Program-made: the position numbers and the translations under genes | In this document: positions 1 through 12,330 of the stretch, one piece after another | How the letters are laid out: the number at the start of each line of letters is the position of its first letter | How positions within the stretch are numbered: position 1 is the first letter of the stretch | Notes under the pieces: model-generated | What the model was told of the DNA's origin: nothing | Database searches by the model: none | The model's input: the letters and a program-made list of their open reading frames with translations, nothing else | Assembly (NCBI GenBank): GCA_037954665.1 | Contig: JBBMOL010000197.1 | Location: forward strand, 1,116,001-1,180,000 | Origin: Laguncularia racemosa | Taxonomy: Eukaryota; Streptophyta; Magnoliopsida; Myrtales; Combretaceae | Length of the DNA: 64,000 bases | Direction of reading: 5' to 3'

Positions 1-3000
1 TTCAATTTACACTAGTCCTTTAAAATGTATTATAGATATTTTCATTATTTATTCCACTCCTAATATATTATCCTTGTAGTTTTTTTTTTTTTTCATATAG
101 CACAAATTAATAAAATAATAGACATTTTTATTAGTCCATTTTTTAGAAAAATTCTTAGTGATGACATTAGGTTCATGATCTAAGTTTTATCGCTTTTTCA
201 ATTTTACACCTTAATTTTCAAATTATTAATACTTAATTAAGTCTTGGTTTGCTAGTATTACTACCCTTTATAACTTTGTTTATTGCTGTCATTCTAGTCA
301 TCATATCCAACCAATAACTTTATGACAATTGTGCTATATCAACTTAATAGCAACCTTAGCATTAATAATGCCATGTCAAATTTTCACATACACATGCAAG
401 TACTCAAAGCAATTAATGGAAAAGTTGTAGTTATGTTAGAAGGTTCTTTTTTTTTTTTTTTTTTCAAACCTAATCTTTCACATCCCCTAGAACATTGAGG
501 CCTTCAATGCTATCTCTCTTTTTTTTTCTTCTTCTTCTTTTCCTCCTTTTTTTTTTATAACAAATTTAGAGTTTTCATAAAATGAGCTGTGTAATGAGTT
601 TTGACAATTTAAAGACATCACTGCTACTGAATAACAGAAGAAGTAGATTGATGCCATGGACTCAATTCAACACCAAATTTTATATCTGTTCTTGATGTTT
701 TCCTTGCTACTAAGGCTTTAAAGAAGCAAGAGTGCATCTGGTGCATGAATAAAATAGAGAAAAACTATAAATACGTAGATGATGAAATCATAAGCGAAGA
801 TGAACTTGAAGATGCACTTTTGAAGCATAAGCAAATTAGAGTTTCAACCCTCCTCCTTCGCTTCTTAAGTTTTTTTTTTTTTTTTTCCTTGGGAAAAAAA
901 AATGTTTAAAACTTGCCTCCATGAAGTAAATCTAAAGGTGTTCTAGTAAAACCATTAATGGAAATTGGCAAAACTAGAGTCTAGCCGGTCTTCCATTATC
1001 CAACATGCTTAAGTGCTCAACGTAATAACACAATGGGAGAGTAAGAAATACGGCTATCGACTTCAAAGCAAATCAAGTTCAAACCCGAAAACATCACGTA
1101 CAATTCAAGTCAGCTTGAGTAGGTGTTTTGCAAAATAGGTCACTTTCTAGAGTCATAAATAAGCTTAATTTTGAGTTTTTGAAGGAAAGATTGCATTTTG
1201 GTTGGGAATATATATATATATTTCTTAGAGATTATTGAATGTATTTAACTAAATAAAAGGGATTTATTATGTTGAAACCATTTGCTCTCTCTCCTATATA
1301 TATATATATATATATTACAGTTTTATTCCATGAGTAATATTTATATTTCTTATCTTATGTATTTCCTAGGATTATTAAAGATTTGCAATTTATTAACAAA
1401 AAATTGTTTCGAGATATTTCCTAACTCTTATTAACAAGCCTTATAATGGTTTATCCCTTTTAATAAGCTTGTATTTCTCTTGAAGTATGTAATTGATAAG
1501 CTTGGTTGGGAACATAAATATATATATATATTTCTTTGAGATCATTGAACACCTTTAACTAAATAAAAGGGATTTATCATGTTGAAATTGAGATGTTTGC
1601 TCTTTCTCTTTCTCTTTATTTATATATATATATATATTATGGTGTTATTCAATCAGTAATATTTATATTTCTTATCTTATGTATTTCTTAGGTTATTAAA
1701 GATTTGCAATTTATTAACAAAAAATGTTTCGAAATATTTGCTAACTCTTATTAACAAGCCTTATAATAGTTTATCCTTTTTAATAAGCTTATATTTCTCT
1801 CGTGAAGTATGTAATTAATACTTTTAAATTAATTAATGTGTAGAGTAAGTTAACAAAAGTAAAAGAAGTGTGGATGCAAGGAATTGTTAGGTGAATGGCT
1901 AGTGCATGCAACATGAATCACGCGATCCACATTTAACAAATGAATGTTGCACTTCAAATGATATTTTAAGTATAATTAGATGGAGAAAGTTAAGGTGGAG
2001 GAATAAACGATTCCAGTAATACCTACTGTTGTGAAAGTTGGAGAAATCAGAATGTGGCAGTTTGATGGTACAATAGATTCAATGCAAAAAAGACTTCAAT
2101 GTTCAATCAAAAGTCCCTTAAAAGAGTTAGGCAGTTTTAGCAGATTTGGTAATCAATGGCTACTATTCAAATTTAGATCTTTCACATACAATTAATAAGG
2201 CTTGTTGAAGCTATTAATAGACTTTTTGAAAAGACATAGAAAGGCTAGAAATCTTTTGGGGGGCTTAGCAAATATAAAAGTTTGTTTAGAAAGGTTAAGA
2301 CTAAATGGTCATTTTTAATGAACATGTTTTGGAATAGGAAAACCTTCTCTCTTTATTCATTTGTTTGTTTATTTCACTCTTAAAAAGAAGCCCACTTAAA
2401 CCATAGGGACAACTGCCTAGCCAATGGCCACCTTTCCTTGTATCTAAACCTGTACCTCCTTCTCTTGGTTCATTCCTTTTCCAGTCTTCTCTCTTCTTCC
2501 CCTTCTCATCATCTCATTTTTAAATTCTTTTTCTTCTTGTTTTTTCCTCTATTGCAACTCTCTTTCGTTTCTTTTTCTTGAAGAATTTTTGGAGTCCTTT
2601 CCCTCCTATCATTGGTTGTTCTCTTTCCCAATCTTCTAACTGTTACTTTGAGTTAAGCATTTAAGATAGTGTATTCAGTTGAAGGATTTTAAATGGAAGT
2701 TTCAGTTTTAGTTGAAGGAAGTCAAGGGTTTTAAATGAAAGTTTCCGTTTTAAGGGTTTAGTTGTGGCTTCTTAAGAGTGATGATTTCTAGTTTCTTTGT
2801 AGAATTTTTGTTATTAAGGTTAAGGGGATGCTTAAACCCTTAATTGTATGAAGGATGTTGACATCTTTGGATGAAATCTTCCTAACCCCATCTCTTAATA
2901 TGGTTTGTTGGTAATTCATACCTTATATATTGAGGTGTTTTTGTACTTATCTTGATAGAATGAATATATGTTTTTTTTTTGTTTGTGTCCAATAATCTAA

Positions 3001-5720
3001 AAACCCTAAATTATATAAAATAGGAGCTTAATCATTTGAATTTCATCATCAATTTAAAAAATTAGTTTTAACCATTCTTGTCCATTTTGATATATCTATA
3101 AGCCAACCTCTCTATAATAAGATATTAAAAAACAAAATCAATGTTAGCCCTTTATTCTTATCTTTCCTCTCCTTGAGATCAATAAGCATTCTAAAGGAAT
3201 TCTTCTTTTAAGGACCTAAAGCTCTTTAAAGATTTTTTTTTATTATTATTTATGACCCACGTTAAGGAAAAAACAAATTAGAAAAAGAGAAAACTAACCA
3301 AAGTTATTGCAAAAGAAATTAAAGAATGCCCCTTAAAAGATGAAAAGTCTAACAAAGTAAAGACATTGTTGTAAAAAAAATTCATATATTTAGTTACCTT
3401 GCCGGGGTCCTTGAAAGACCGGCATAATGCATAAAGGATCACAAAATGAGGTCCTTCACCTTTTAACCTAGCAAGGACCGGACTTAAGCATTGTCCTAGA
3501 AAAATGACCCTTGTGTCTCCACCAAAGCTTTTTAAAAGTTATTCTTGTAATTAAATCGTTTGGACCGGTTTCACTCAATTCCTCCAAGGAAAGGAATGAT
3601 AAAAGTAAGGAGAGAGAACAAAAAAAAAGAGTATAATTTTATTTTTTTAATGTTTATTTTAATTTTAATTTTTTTATTTAAATTTTTAATATTTTCAAAA
3701 CCTTAAAAAAAAAAATCTCATCAATTCTAATAAGTTTTTTATTCATCTATAATGGTATTAACTTCATATTAATTTAGAATAATTAAATTAACAAAAATGA
3801 TAATATTAAATATATTTATTACATAATATAACAAAAATAATGTTAAATATATAGTAATATAATGTAATAAAATAAAAAATATAAAAATAAGGAAAGATGC
3901 TAAAAAAAATTATATACATCCTAACTACATTGGTCAACCGGTTCAAAACTAATCTAAAGCTAATATATATAGAAGATAGATAGAAAATGTAATATATTTA
4001 ATAATTTTTTTTGAGAGGGTGAAATTTAAAAAATATTAAGGATTTAAATAAAAAGAAAATAAATTAAGAATTTTGATAAAAAATAGAGAAATATTAAAAT
4101 CTAAAAATTATAGTTTAAAAGGAATCATGCAACAATACTCCTTAGTTGAACGTGAGAGTAGAAAATGGTGTGATAGGTTTCATGGGAGATGTCGTTGTGT
4201 TCTGTCGTATGTGAAAAACAGTTACGCACTTGAGCCAAAATTTAAAAAATATAAAATAAAATAAAATAAAATCCTCAGTCGTTGGGGTTTATGTCCCAAA
4301 AGACAGCACATGATGCCACCTCACCATTTGCTTTTATACAAAATAGACAGAATGACAGCAAGACAGATCCACTCAATTATTTTAATTCAATTGTTCCATC
4401 ACCAAGGCTAACGTGCGCCGCTATAATCGTGGGCTTATCGGGCTAATCCTCTCTCTCGTCAATATCTCGTGAAACGGCATACTTAAAAAAAAAAAAAGTA
4501 AATTCTAATTTGTAAGTAATATACCACATTTTAATATAAAATAAGAATTATTATAAAAAAATATAACATAAAAAAATTAAATAAAAAATTATAAATAAGT
4601 TAAAAGAGTAATATGATACAAATATAAGTATTTTTTTATTTTTTTTAATAATGATTTTATAAAATTATATCATTAGTAATGTTATAAAAATTATCAATTT
4701 TTATATGATTAATTACGTCATTGATCATTCAAAAAATATACATTCATTTTCACGATATTAATTGTAAAAAAACTATCTCAAATGATATGATTATTATTAT
4801 TTACTAATATTTTGTAAAATATGACTGAATTGTTTATGGAATTAATATAATTATTATTTATGATATACTAGTAATAAATAAATAGTAACTTCAGATAATT
4901 TAGTTAGTTTATTATAATTTAATAATAAATAAAATTCAATGCTATTAATTATTGTGAAGAAAAAAAATAAAAGAAGTAAGAAGGGAATACTATTGAAAAG
5001 ATAAATGTAACTTGGAAAAAAAAACTAAAATAACTATTATGAGAATTGAACCCATGACCTCTAATCTAAAAATTTTTACATTTACTACTAAATTATACAT
5101 TATATTTAATTAATAATTACTTTTAAAATATACATATTATATATAATTTTTATTTTTTTTAAATTCACAATTACTTGGGAGGACCAAGGCCCCTTAACCC
5201 CCTTCACATCTGTCCCTAGACTCCATCAAATTTGAAAAATAAAAAGCAAGCTTCAACGTGACATTTCATCAAGGGTTAATTTTTTTTTTTTAAAAAAAAA
5301 ATTTCACATTTGATCACGTATTTCACAATAAATCATATATAGAAAAGGTAGAGCTTTCATACAAAGATATAATTTATTATGAATGATACTGAATAAAATA
5401 AATAAAATTACCACATTTAAATTATTATAATAATTCATTATAATTTTCCTAATATGTTAGATCGGGAGTCATATTTTCACTTGTTAAATACTACCAAGAT
5501 CATTCTTAAATGTAAAAAAAACTCATATTGGATCCATATTTATACCACAAATTATGTATTTAATTTAGTTTGATAATTAGATTTTTTTTAAGGGGAATTA
5601 ATTCTATTCTCATTAGAAAATGAATTATTAATGCATCTTCTATATTATTAAGAGTAAGATATATTTTAGTGTTTTAGGTCTTTTATAAGCATTTATTTAA
5701 TTTATATTTCTTAGAATATT
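1..5720. other. AT-rich intergenic DNA, no supportable gene
   Basis: No reading frame here is long enough or similar enough to a known family to call a gene. The stretch is dominated by A/T runs, (TA)n tracts and pyrimidine-rich patches, the longest of which is at about 2430-2640. It holds one clear tandem duplication (listed separately). A short tRNA-like B-box match lies near 5041-5060. A weak 40-bp imperfect repeat lies around 2680-2750. Between 3630 and 5030 the DNA is almost pure A/T. Old unrecognisable transposon remnants are likely but cannot be delimited by eye. Confidence 0.6.
1198..1818. repeat. Two-copy tandem duplication, 304-bp period
   Basis: Unit 1 (1198-1501) and unit 2 (1502 to about 1818) start with the same TTGGTTGGGAA and can be followed side by side to the end. 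Shared landmarks are ACTAAATAAAAGGGATTTAT, a (TA)n tract, a TAATATTTATATTTCTTATC block and ATTAACAAGCCTTATAAT near the 3' end. Differences are scattered substitutions and changes in the microsatellite lengths, so the duplication is not recent. No coding potential is seen. Confidence 0.85.
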
Positions 5721-5759
5721 TGAAATAGATTTTTTTTTTCTTTTTTTTGCCACAAAAGG

Positions 5760-8272
5760 ATACATTTTATCCATAGACTACCCATGATTAAGGTGGGCCA
5801 AATCAACAAGTGCAGACTCGAAAGAACTAAAAAGAAAATCATCCTAGAATAGCTTCTGGAGAGGAAATGGAGGATTTAACCACCAATTCTAAGGATACAT
5901 GCCCTTCCTAGTCATAGAAGCAACCAAATCAACAATGTAATTTACTTTTCTACAAACATAAGAACATGAAAAAGATGAACATTGATCGACCAAAGACTGA
6001 ATTTCCATTATCACATCTAAAGAGGCTTAATGTAGCAAATTATTTGATCCCTTAATAGCTTTTAACAATAGTAGATAGTCATATTCAAATTGCACACAGT
6101 TCCACAGGGCATGTACAAATAGAATGCCATTCTTCAAGGCACAACACTTTGCCTGTTTAACTATCATACAATGCACAAAGCTTGAAAACCCCCCTAATAC
6201 TAACCCTTAACTATCATGCACAACTCTACTCACCATTGTCCATTCATGCAGTGAGACCCAAGAAGCATTGACATTCATTTTAATAACAACATAAATTGGA
6301 TGAGACCATTTTTCTTGATTGGACCTACTTTGATCTACATAATATAAATCAAACTCTTCTCCTTAGCCTCTACCCATTCCTTCAAAGACATTTCAATGTT
6401 ACTCACCACCCTCTATAGATCAATCTTGACACCATCAAATACTGCACAACATCAAGCCTTCCGAATATGCCATGCTACCACACTAATTTCTCACTCTAAA
6501 TTTTCTTTAATCAAAACTAAATTGTCTATGTTACACTTTGCTTCCTCAAACTAGTCGACAATATGCCCAAATTGAGATCTATCTAACTTAAGGCCGATTC
6601 CATCGAACCGCACCACCTCTATCTAACTGCAAGCAAGCAATAGGTATTCCACAGTTTTAGTTTCACCTTAGAAAGGATAACTTGGAGCAGATGTTGCTTA
6701 CCGTCGAAATAGTCTCTCTATGGTAAGCAAAGTATTAGATAGAGTAGACTAAAGAAAATGCTTAATCTTCGGTTAGGTATCAATATTCCACACTTTTTCC
6801 ATATTTTTTTGAAATGATTCTTGATGAAAAAGCTTTTTTTTTTTTTATCTAGATGTAAATGTAGCGAAGACTTGATGATATAATAGGTCGATTTGATAGT
6901 GCATACTCCTTGCCTACAATGAGGCCACATAATCTCATCTTGCTGTCTCGGGTCCCTAGTAGGTACATTTTGAACTCTCTCTACCTCTTATATTTCAAGA
7001 TCATCCTTGTATTCTAATGTCTGGTGTTTAGGTCAATGAAAACTTTAACCTTAATAGTAGAATCCTAAGAAATACCCTTAAATGAAAGTCTTTGGTCTGG
7101 CAAAATTAGGAAGGCCTAAATATGAACTTGGGTTTTTTGTAGCTCTTGTTCTAAGAAAATCCCCAATTCTCCTCTTAGTTCCATCATTAGTGTTCATGTT
7201 GAAAAAGAGACTTGATGCTTGATAGCAATGATGCAACACCTCAACTAAGTCTCAAATGTCCTCTTCCTAGCTTCTAAAAAAAATAGAGAATCATTTGCGA
7301 AAAAGAAATGTGAGAGCTTAGGGCATAAATTTTTTATTAACACACGTCTAATTGCACTAGACTCAACTTTTTTTGCAATACCCTTAGACAAAACATCTAA
7401 CACTAATATAAACAAATAGGGTATCAAAGGATACCCTTGCCTAAACCTCATTTAGGAATTACATGACTTACTCTTTTCCCTTTCACTATTAAATTAAATT
7501 TCATAGTAGTAATGTAGGACATAACCTAATCTACCCACATAGTAGCAAAGCCATATTTTAGCAACACTTTCCTAAGGAAGCTCCACTTAACTCTATCATA
7601 TGCTTTACTCATATAAACCTTTAAAGCACAAAATATATCCTTCCCTCTTTTTTTTTTTTTTTCAAAAAATGAAAATTCTTATGTACTATCAAAATATTGC
7701 ATGAATCACACATCTTGATATGAATATACTTTGGTTTTCAAAAATAAACTCCCCTAAAATAGCTTTCAACCTATTGACCATAATTTTGGAAATTATTTTG
7801 CATAAGAAGTTGTAAAGACTAATAGGACAAAAGTAAGACACATTGGCAATTAAGGATTTTGGGGATAAAAACTAAATTAATGCTATTTATAGATAAAGAA
7901 AACAAACTTGACTAAAAAAAAAAAGAAAAGATTAAACTGCTTTAGTGATTGTCTTTCTAACTATGCTCTTAAATCTTTGATAAAATATACTTAGGAAACC
8001 ATTTGAGCTTAGGTCTTTTAAACCTCCCATATGAAAAACTACTTTCTTTACTTCCCAATCCTCCACTTTGCACATAAACCCTCATTCACTACATCAATAA
8101 CCATATTGTCCACCCATTCTAAATGAACCTCTTCTTCATTAACCTAGATTTGTGTTAAATAAACCCTCGAAATAACTCTTAAAGTTATGAAAAATATTCT
8201 CTTCCTCTTCTATCCATAGCCCATCAGCACACTAAATTTCCATAACTTTATTGTGACTTCTTTACTGATTGT
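5760..8272 (-). pseudogene. LINE ORF2 3' part: reverse transcriptase and RNase H
   Basis: The reverse transcriptase is easiest to see at 7245-7600 on the minus strand. A segment reading MSKAYDRVKWSFLRKVL is followed by RQGYPLIPYLFILVLDVLS and then by FFANDSLFFLEA. These are the conserved blocks of plant L1 reverse transcriptase. The catalytic FADD box reads FAND, so one metal-binding aspartate is lost. Further downstream (about 6.4-5.8 kb) a broken stretch reads like the plant LINE RNase H domain. Stops and frameshifts occur throughout. The 5' edge abuts the gypsy insertion and continues at 14661. Confidence 0.8.
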
Positions 8273-8277
8273 AGTTT

Positions 8278-9032
8278 TGATACGAACCACGCTCACGTGT
8301 GACGAAACTCTATACCAATACGTTTGGAATTGCAACCCAAGTTGCTAAAACAATCAAGTGGAACCGCGACCTGTTGCCTATAGGTGAGGCAAGAACCTTG
8401 GTATATTCTGTTGACGCCACAATCAGGATGAAAGACCGATTGATAAGTCGGGGTGAACGCCACGGAAGAAATCCGATAAGTTCAAGAAAAGTTCTTTGGA
8501 GAATCAAGAGAGGAATTCTCTCAACTTGTGTTTATCAATGTTGTATGTATGTTCTATGTTCTGTTTTCTAACCCTAGCAACTTATATTAGGGTTTACAAC
8601 TCATAAAAACAAAAGCCCAAAACGACATAACATAATAAAGTCGCGGAAAAATAACAAACAGGCAATGAAAGCCGGCAACGTAGTAGGCGGCGTAGTAGCC
8701 GACGTAGGATATACGCCGGTTAAATAGGCCGGTGGTGTAGTAGGACGGCGTAGTCCCTCTATCGCGCTCTAATTGCAACGCCGATTCAAGGCCGGCAGCG
8801 TTTAAGCCAACGTTGTCAAGGCCGGCAGCTTTGATCTCCTTGAATGACTTGTACAAATGCAAGGTCATTCTCATGGTTGCTGCACTCTTTTCCGGCTTCT
8901 TGGATATCCTTTATCAGCCTGTTAAGTGCTTCCTTGAATCGTTTCGCTCGAGTTCTTGTGATCGATCTAAGTGGCACTTCAAGAGGATCTACATTCCATC
9001 TTCTAGCTTGACTCCCATCATGGCTCTCATCA
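8278..9032 (-). repeat. 3' LTR of the CRM-like element
   Basis: This 755-bp LTR is collinear with the copy at 13898-14655. By eye the first 260 bp differ at about one position in sixteen, so insertion is moderately old. It holds a GC-rich block (about 8640-8830) made of irregular GGCGTAGTAGG-like words. Its sense-strand start encodes the last part of the integrase frame. Confidence 0.9.
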
Positions 9033-10303
9033 TTCCCCTCCTCTTGAAAAGGATTTGTCCTCAAATCGTCGCCTACATCAAAAGGACTTAGATCAGTAAC
9101 GTTAAAAGTAGCACTTACTTGATACTCATCTGGCAAATCTAACTTGTACGCATTATCATTGATGCACTTGAGAATTTGGAATGGTCCATCGCCTCTAGGA
9201 AGTAATTTAAATCGACACTGCACAGGAAACCGCTCTTTGCGCATGTGAACCTAAACCTAGTCTCCAGTTTCAAAGATAGCTTGTCGACGACCCTTGTTGG
9301 CTTGTTTCACATACTGTTCTGTCCTCCATTCAATGTTGAGCCTTGCTTTTTCATGGATTTGTTTAACAAATTCTGCTTTCTTCTTACCATCTAGATTAAC
9401 ATACTCAGAAATAGGAAGAGGTGATAAATCCAAAGGAGTTAGTAGATTAAAACCATACACAATTTCAAAAGGAGTAAACTTAGTAGCAGAATGCATTGTG
9501 CGATTATAAGCAAATTCAACATGCGGTAAACAATCCTCCCAACTTTTAATGTTCTTTTTAATGACAGCCCTCAACAAAGTAGATAAGGTTCGATTTACTA
9601 CCTCAGTTTGACCATCAGTCTGTGGATGACAAGTAGTAGAGAATAATAACTTAGTTTCTAACTTAGCTCACAGGGTCTTCTAGAAGTAGCTCAAAAACTT
9701 AGCATCCCGATCCGACACGATTATTCTAGGCATACCATGCAATCTCACAACTTCCCTAAAGAACAAATTAGCAATATGGCAAGCATCATCTGTTTTGTGG
9801 CAAGGAATGAAATGTGCCATCTTAGAAAACCTATCCACGACTACAAAAATAGAGTCTCGACCATACCTAGACCTGGGTAATCCTAATACAAAATCCATGG
9901 AAATGTTTACCTACGACTCATGAGGAATGGGAAGTGGGGTATAAAGTCCATGAGGTTGGACTTTAGACTTTGCTTGCTTACAAGTGACACACTACTCACA
10001 AATCCTCTCAACATCTCGTTTCATGTGAGGCCAATAGAAGTGTTCCTACAAAACCCCTAAGGTTTTAGCTACTCCAAAATGCCCCATTAAACCTCCTCCA
10101 TGAGACTCCCTCACTAATAATTCTCTTAAAGAACAATTTGGAATGCAAAGTTTATTCTCCCTAAACAAGAATCCTTCATGCTTATAAAATTTACCATGAC
10201 CACTCTTCTTACAACGCACATACTCTTCACAAAAATCTCGATCAACAGCATATAATTCTTTAATATGCTCAAAACCAAGCCAATGCATATAACTCCTTGT
10301 CAT
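8816..10303 (-). pseudogene. Integrase of the CRM-like element, reading into the LTR
   Basis: The frame starts in the H2C2 zinc-binding region (GGGLMGHFGVAKTL, then CVTCKQAK). It continues through the catalytic core, with Asp in SMDFVLGLPRSR, Asp in VSDRDAKF and Glu in DGQTEVVNRTL, so the D,D,E triad is present. It ends in the plant gypsy C-terminal part (ATFNVTDLSPFDVGDD). All pieces share one frame but are interrupted by stops. Two of these lie in GD-stop-V-stop-VHM near 9250, where the family has tryptophans, so they look like G-to-A changes. From about residue 71 of the last open piece the frame lies inside the 3' LTR. Confidence 0.88.
9033..9046 (-). other. Polypurine tract of the CRM-like element
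   Basis: Read on the minus strand, CAAGAGGAGGGGAA lies directly against the 3' LTR start (TGATGAGAGC). This position and composition are those of the primer for plus-strand DNA synthesis in LTR retrotransposons. Confidence 0.85.
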
Positions 10304-10577
10304 AAGTAGGGTAGTTCAAGGTTGCCCCACTTAGCTTCTTACTAAAGAATGTAATTGGTCTCCTCTCCTGCATGAGAACTGCTCCAATACCTATTCCTGA
10401 AGCATCACACTCAATTTCAAAAGTTTTAGAGAAATCAGGTAAAGTAAGTAATGGCGCATGAGTCAGCTTATTTTTAAGTGTCTGAAAGGCCTTCTCTTGT
10501 TGCTCACCCCATTTGAACCCCACGTTTTTCTTGATTACTTCAGTAAGTGGTGCTGCAATGGTGCTAAAATCCTTCAC
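10269..10577 (-). pseudogene. RNase H fragment of the CRM-like element
   Basis: The piece begins with KDFSTIAAPLTEVIK and includes FEIECDASGIGIGAVLMQ with the first catalytic Asp, then TLNYPTYDKELYALAW with the Glu. It then jumps straight into FEHIKELYAVDRDF in another frame, which in related elements lies well downstream of RNase H. The half containing the TDH and final DALSR motifs is missing, which points to an internal deletion at about 10285-10290. The enzyme could not be active. Confidence 0.85.
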
Positions 10578-10739
10578 AAACCTCCTGTAAAAGCTCGCGA
10601 GTCCATGGAAACTCCGAACATTACTTACATTAGTTAGACTAGGCCATTCTTAGATCGCACGAATCTTCTCTTCATCAACCTATATTCCCTGTGCACTAAC
10701 AATAAAACTAAGAAACACAAGTTTGTCTGTGCAAAAAGT

Positions 10740-11615
10740 GCACTTTTTGAGGTTAGCATATAATTGCTCCTTTCGAAGCACTTCCAAAACATCCCTCAAG
10801 TGAGATATATGGTCTTACAAACTCTTGCTGTAAATGAGGATATCATCAAAATAGATAACCACAAATTTGCCAATAAAAGTCCTCAAAACATGGTTCATAA
10901 GTCTCATAAAAGTACTATGTGCATTAGTTAAACCGAAAGGCATTACTAACCACTCATATAATCCATATTTTGTCTTAAATGCGGTTTTCCATTCATCACC
11001 TTCTTTCATTCTAATTTGGTGATATTCGCTTTTCAAATCAATTTTAGAAAAGACATTAGACCCATGTAACTCATCTAACATGTCATCTAAGCGAGGAATG
11101 CGATGACGATACTTTACCGTGATGTTATTGATGGCGCGGCAATCAACACACATTCTCCATGACCCATCCTTTTTAGGCACCAAAATCACAGGCACTGCAC
11201 ATAGGCTCATGCTTTCTCTCACGTACCCTTTCTCCATCAAGTCATTAACCTGCCTTTGAAGTTCCTTTGTCTCCTCTGGATTGCTCTTATAAGCTGGCTT
11301 GTTTGGAATAGATGCTCCGGGTACAAGGTCAATCTGGTGCTCAATACCACGAATAGGTGGTAACCCCTTTGGAATCTCCTCAGGGAAGACATCTTCAAAG
11401 TCCTGCATAATAGACACAACCACACTAGGCAAAGAGTTAAAAAGTTCGTTAGTATTCAAACAAGTTTCCTTAAAAACCAGCAACAACATAGGTTGCTTCA
11501 TCACTAACGCTCTCCTCACGACACTCGCTCTTGCCACACAACTCTCCTTTTGTAAGGCTGCACTCTCCTTTTCACTCACCACCAAAGTTGATCCCCCCTC
11601 AACTTGACCCCTCAC
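10740..11615 (-). pseudogene. Reverse transcriptase of the CRM-like element
   Basis: The open part is 266 codons and covers most of the Ty3/gypsy reverse transcriptase. It has VPVILVPKKDGSWRMCVDCR, FSKIDLKSEYHQIRM, WLVMPFGLTNA and the catalytic VVIYFDDILIYS box, with both aspartates of YFDD present. The domain continues past a stop at 10815 toward 10700 (LRKEQLYANLKKCTF). The upstream 60 residues are the linker from protease. The active site is intact but the polyprotein as a whole is not. Confidence 0.9.
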
Positions 11616-12324
11616 ACTTTTTCCAGCCTTCCTCTCTTTTTTCCTTTTGATATTGACTTTTGTGTTCTTTTTCTTTTTCTATGTCTTTTACTCTCTCACT
11701 CTCCCTCTGTTTTTCACTCACCTTGTATTTTGCAAAAGATTGCTGTAACTGCAACTGATCCTCATACACCTGTTTAGGTGTTAAGGGTTTAAGATTATAG
11801 CTTTTGCCATGGTGAACAAGTGTATACTTGTTAGAAAAACTATCATGAATAACCTTCCTGTCAAACTGCCATAGCCTCCCCAACAACACATGACACGCCT
11901 GCATCAGCACTACATCGCATAACACCTCATCCTCATACCTACCAATGTGAAAAACAATTAAGGCTTGCTTACTCACCTTAGTCTCGCAACTATCATTCAG
12001 CCACTGCAATTTATATGGGCTAGGGTGTTTAGTGGTCTTGAGCCCCAACCTCTCAACAATGAAAGTACTCACTACATTAGTGCAACTCTCCCTATCAATG
12101 ATCAAACTGCAAATATGGTCACCTAGATAACATCTAGTATGAAAGATATTTTCTTGTTGCACCTCTTCTTCTTCCTTCACCTGCACATTCAAAGCTCGGT
12201 TAACTACTGCCATTAACTTCCCTGCTGCAGGCTCCTTGTCATCACTAGCATCCTCCAATGGAGGCATATCATCATCTTCACTATCTCCCTCAGTCTTATA
12301 CTCACCATCATCACGCAGAATCAT
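11599..12324 (-). pseudogene. Aspartic protease region of the CRM-like element
   Basis: The 241-codon piece has an acidic linker, then CSLIIDRESCTNVVSTFIVE at the protease active site and PYKLQWLND and VLLGRLWQFDRKV downstream, as in retropepsin-like proteases of plant gypsy elements. The catalytic Asp remains, but the residues after it are Arg-Glu where the family has Gly-Gly, again consistent with G-to-A decay. The tail is rich in Lys and Glu. It lies between the zinc knuckle of gag and the reverse transcriptase, in a different frame from the latter. Confidence 0.85.
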
Positions 12325-12330
12325 AACACG

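Noticed and set aside
660..860. Short coding-like stretch (KKQECIWCMNKIEKNYKYVD)
   Set aside because: Under 60 codons, with no family recognised and no exon boundaries that can be supported.
4073..4264. 63-codon plus-strand frame
   Set aside because: Lysine-rich chance frame in AT-rich DNA without any recognised motif.
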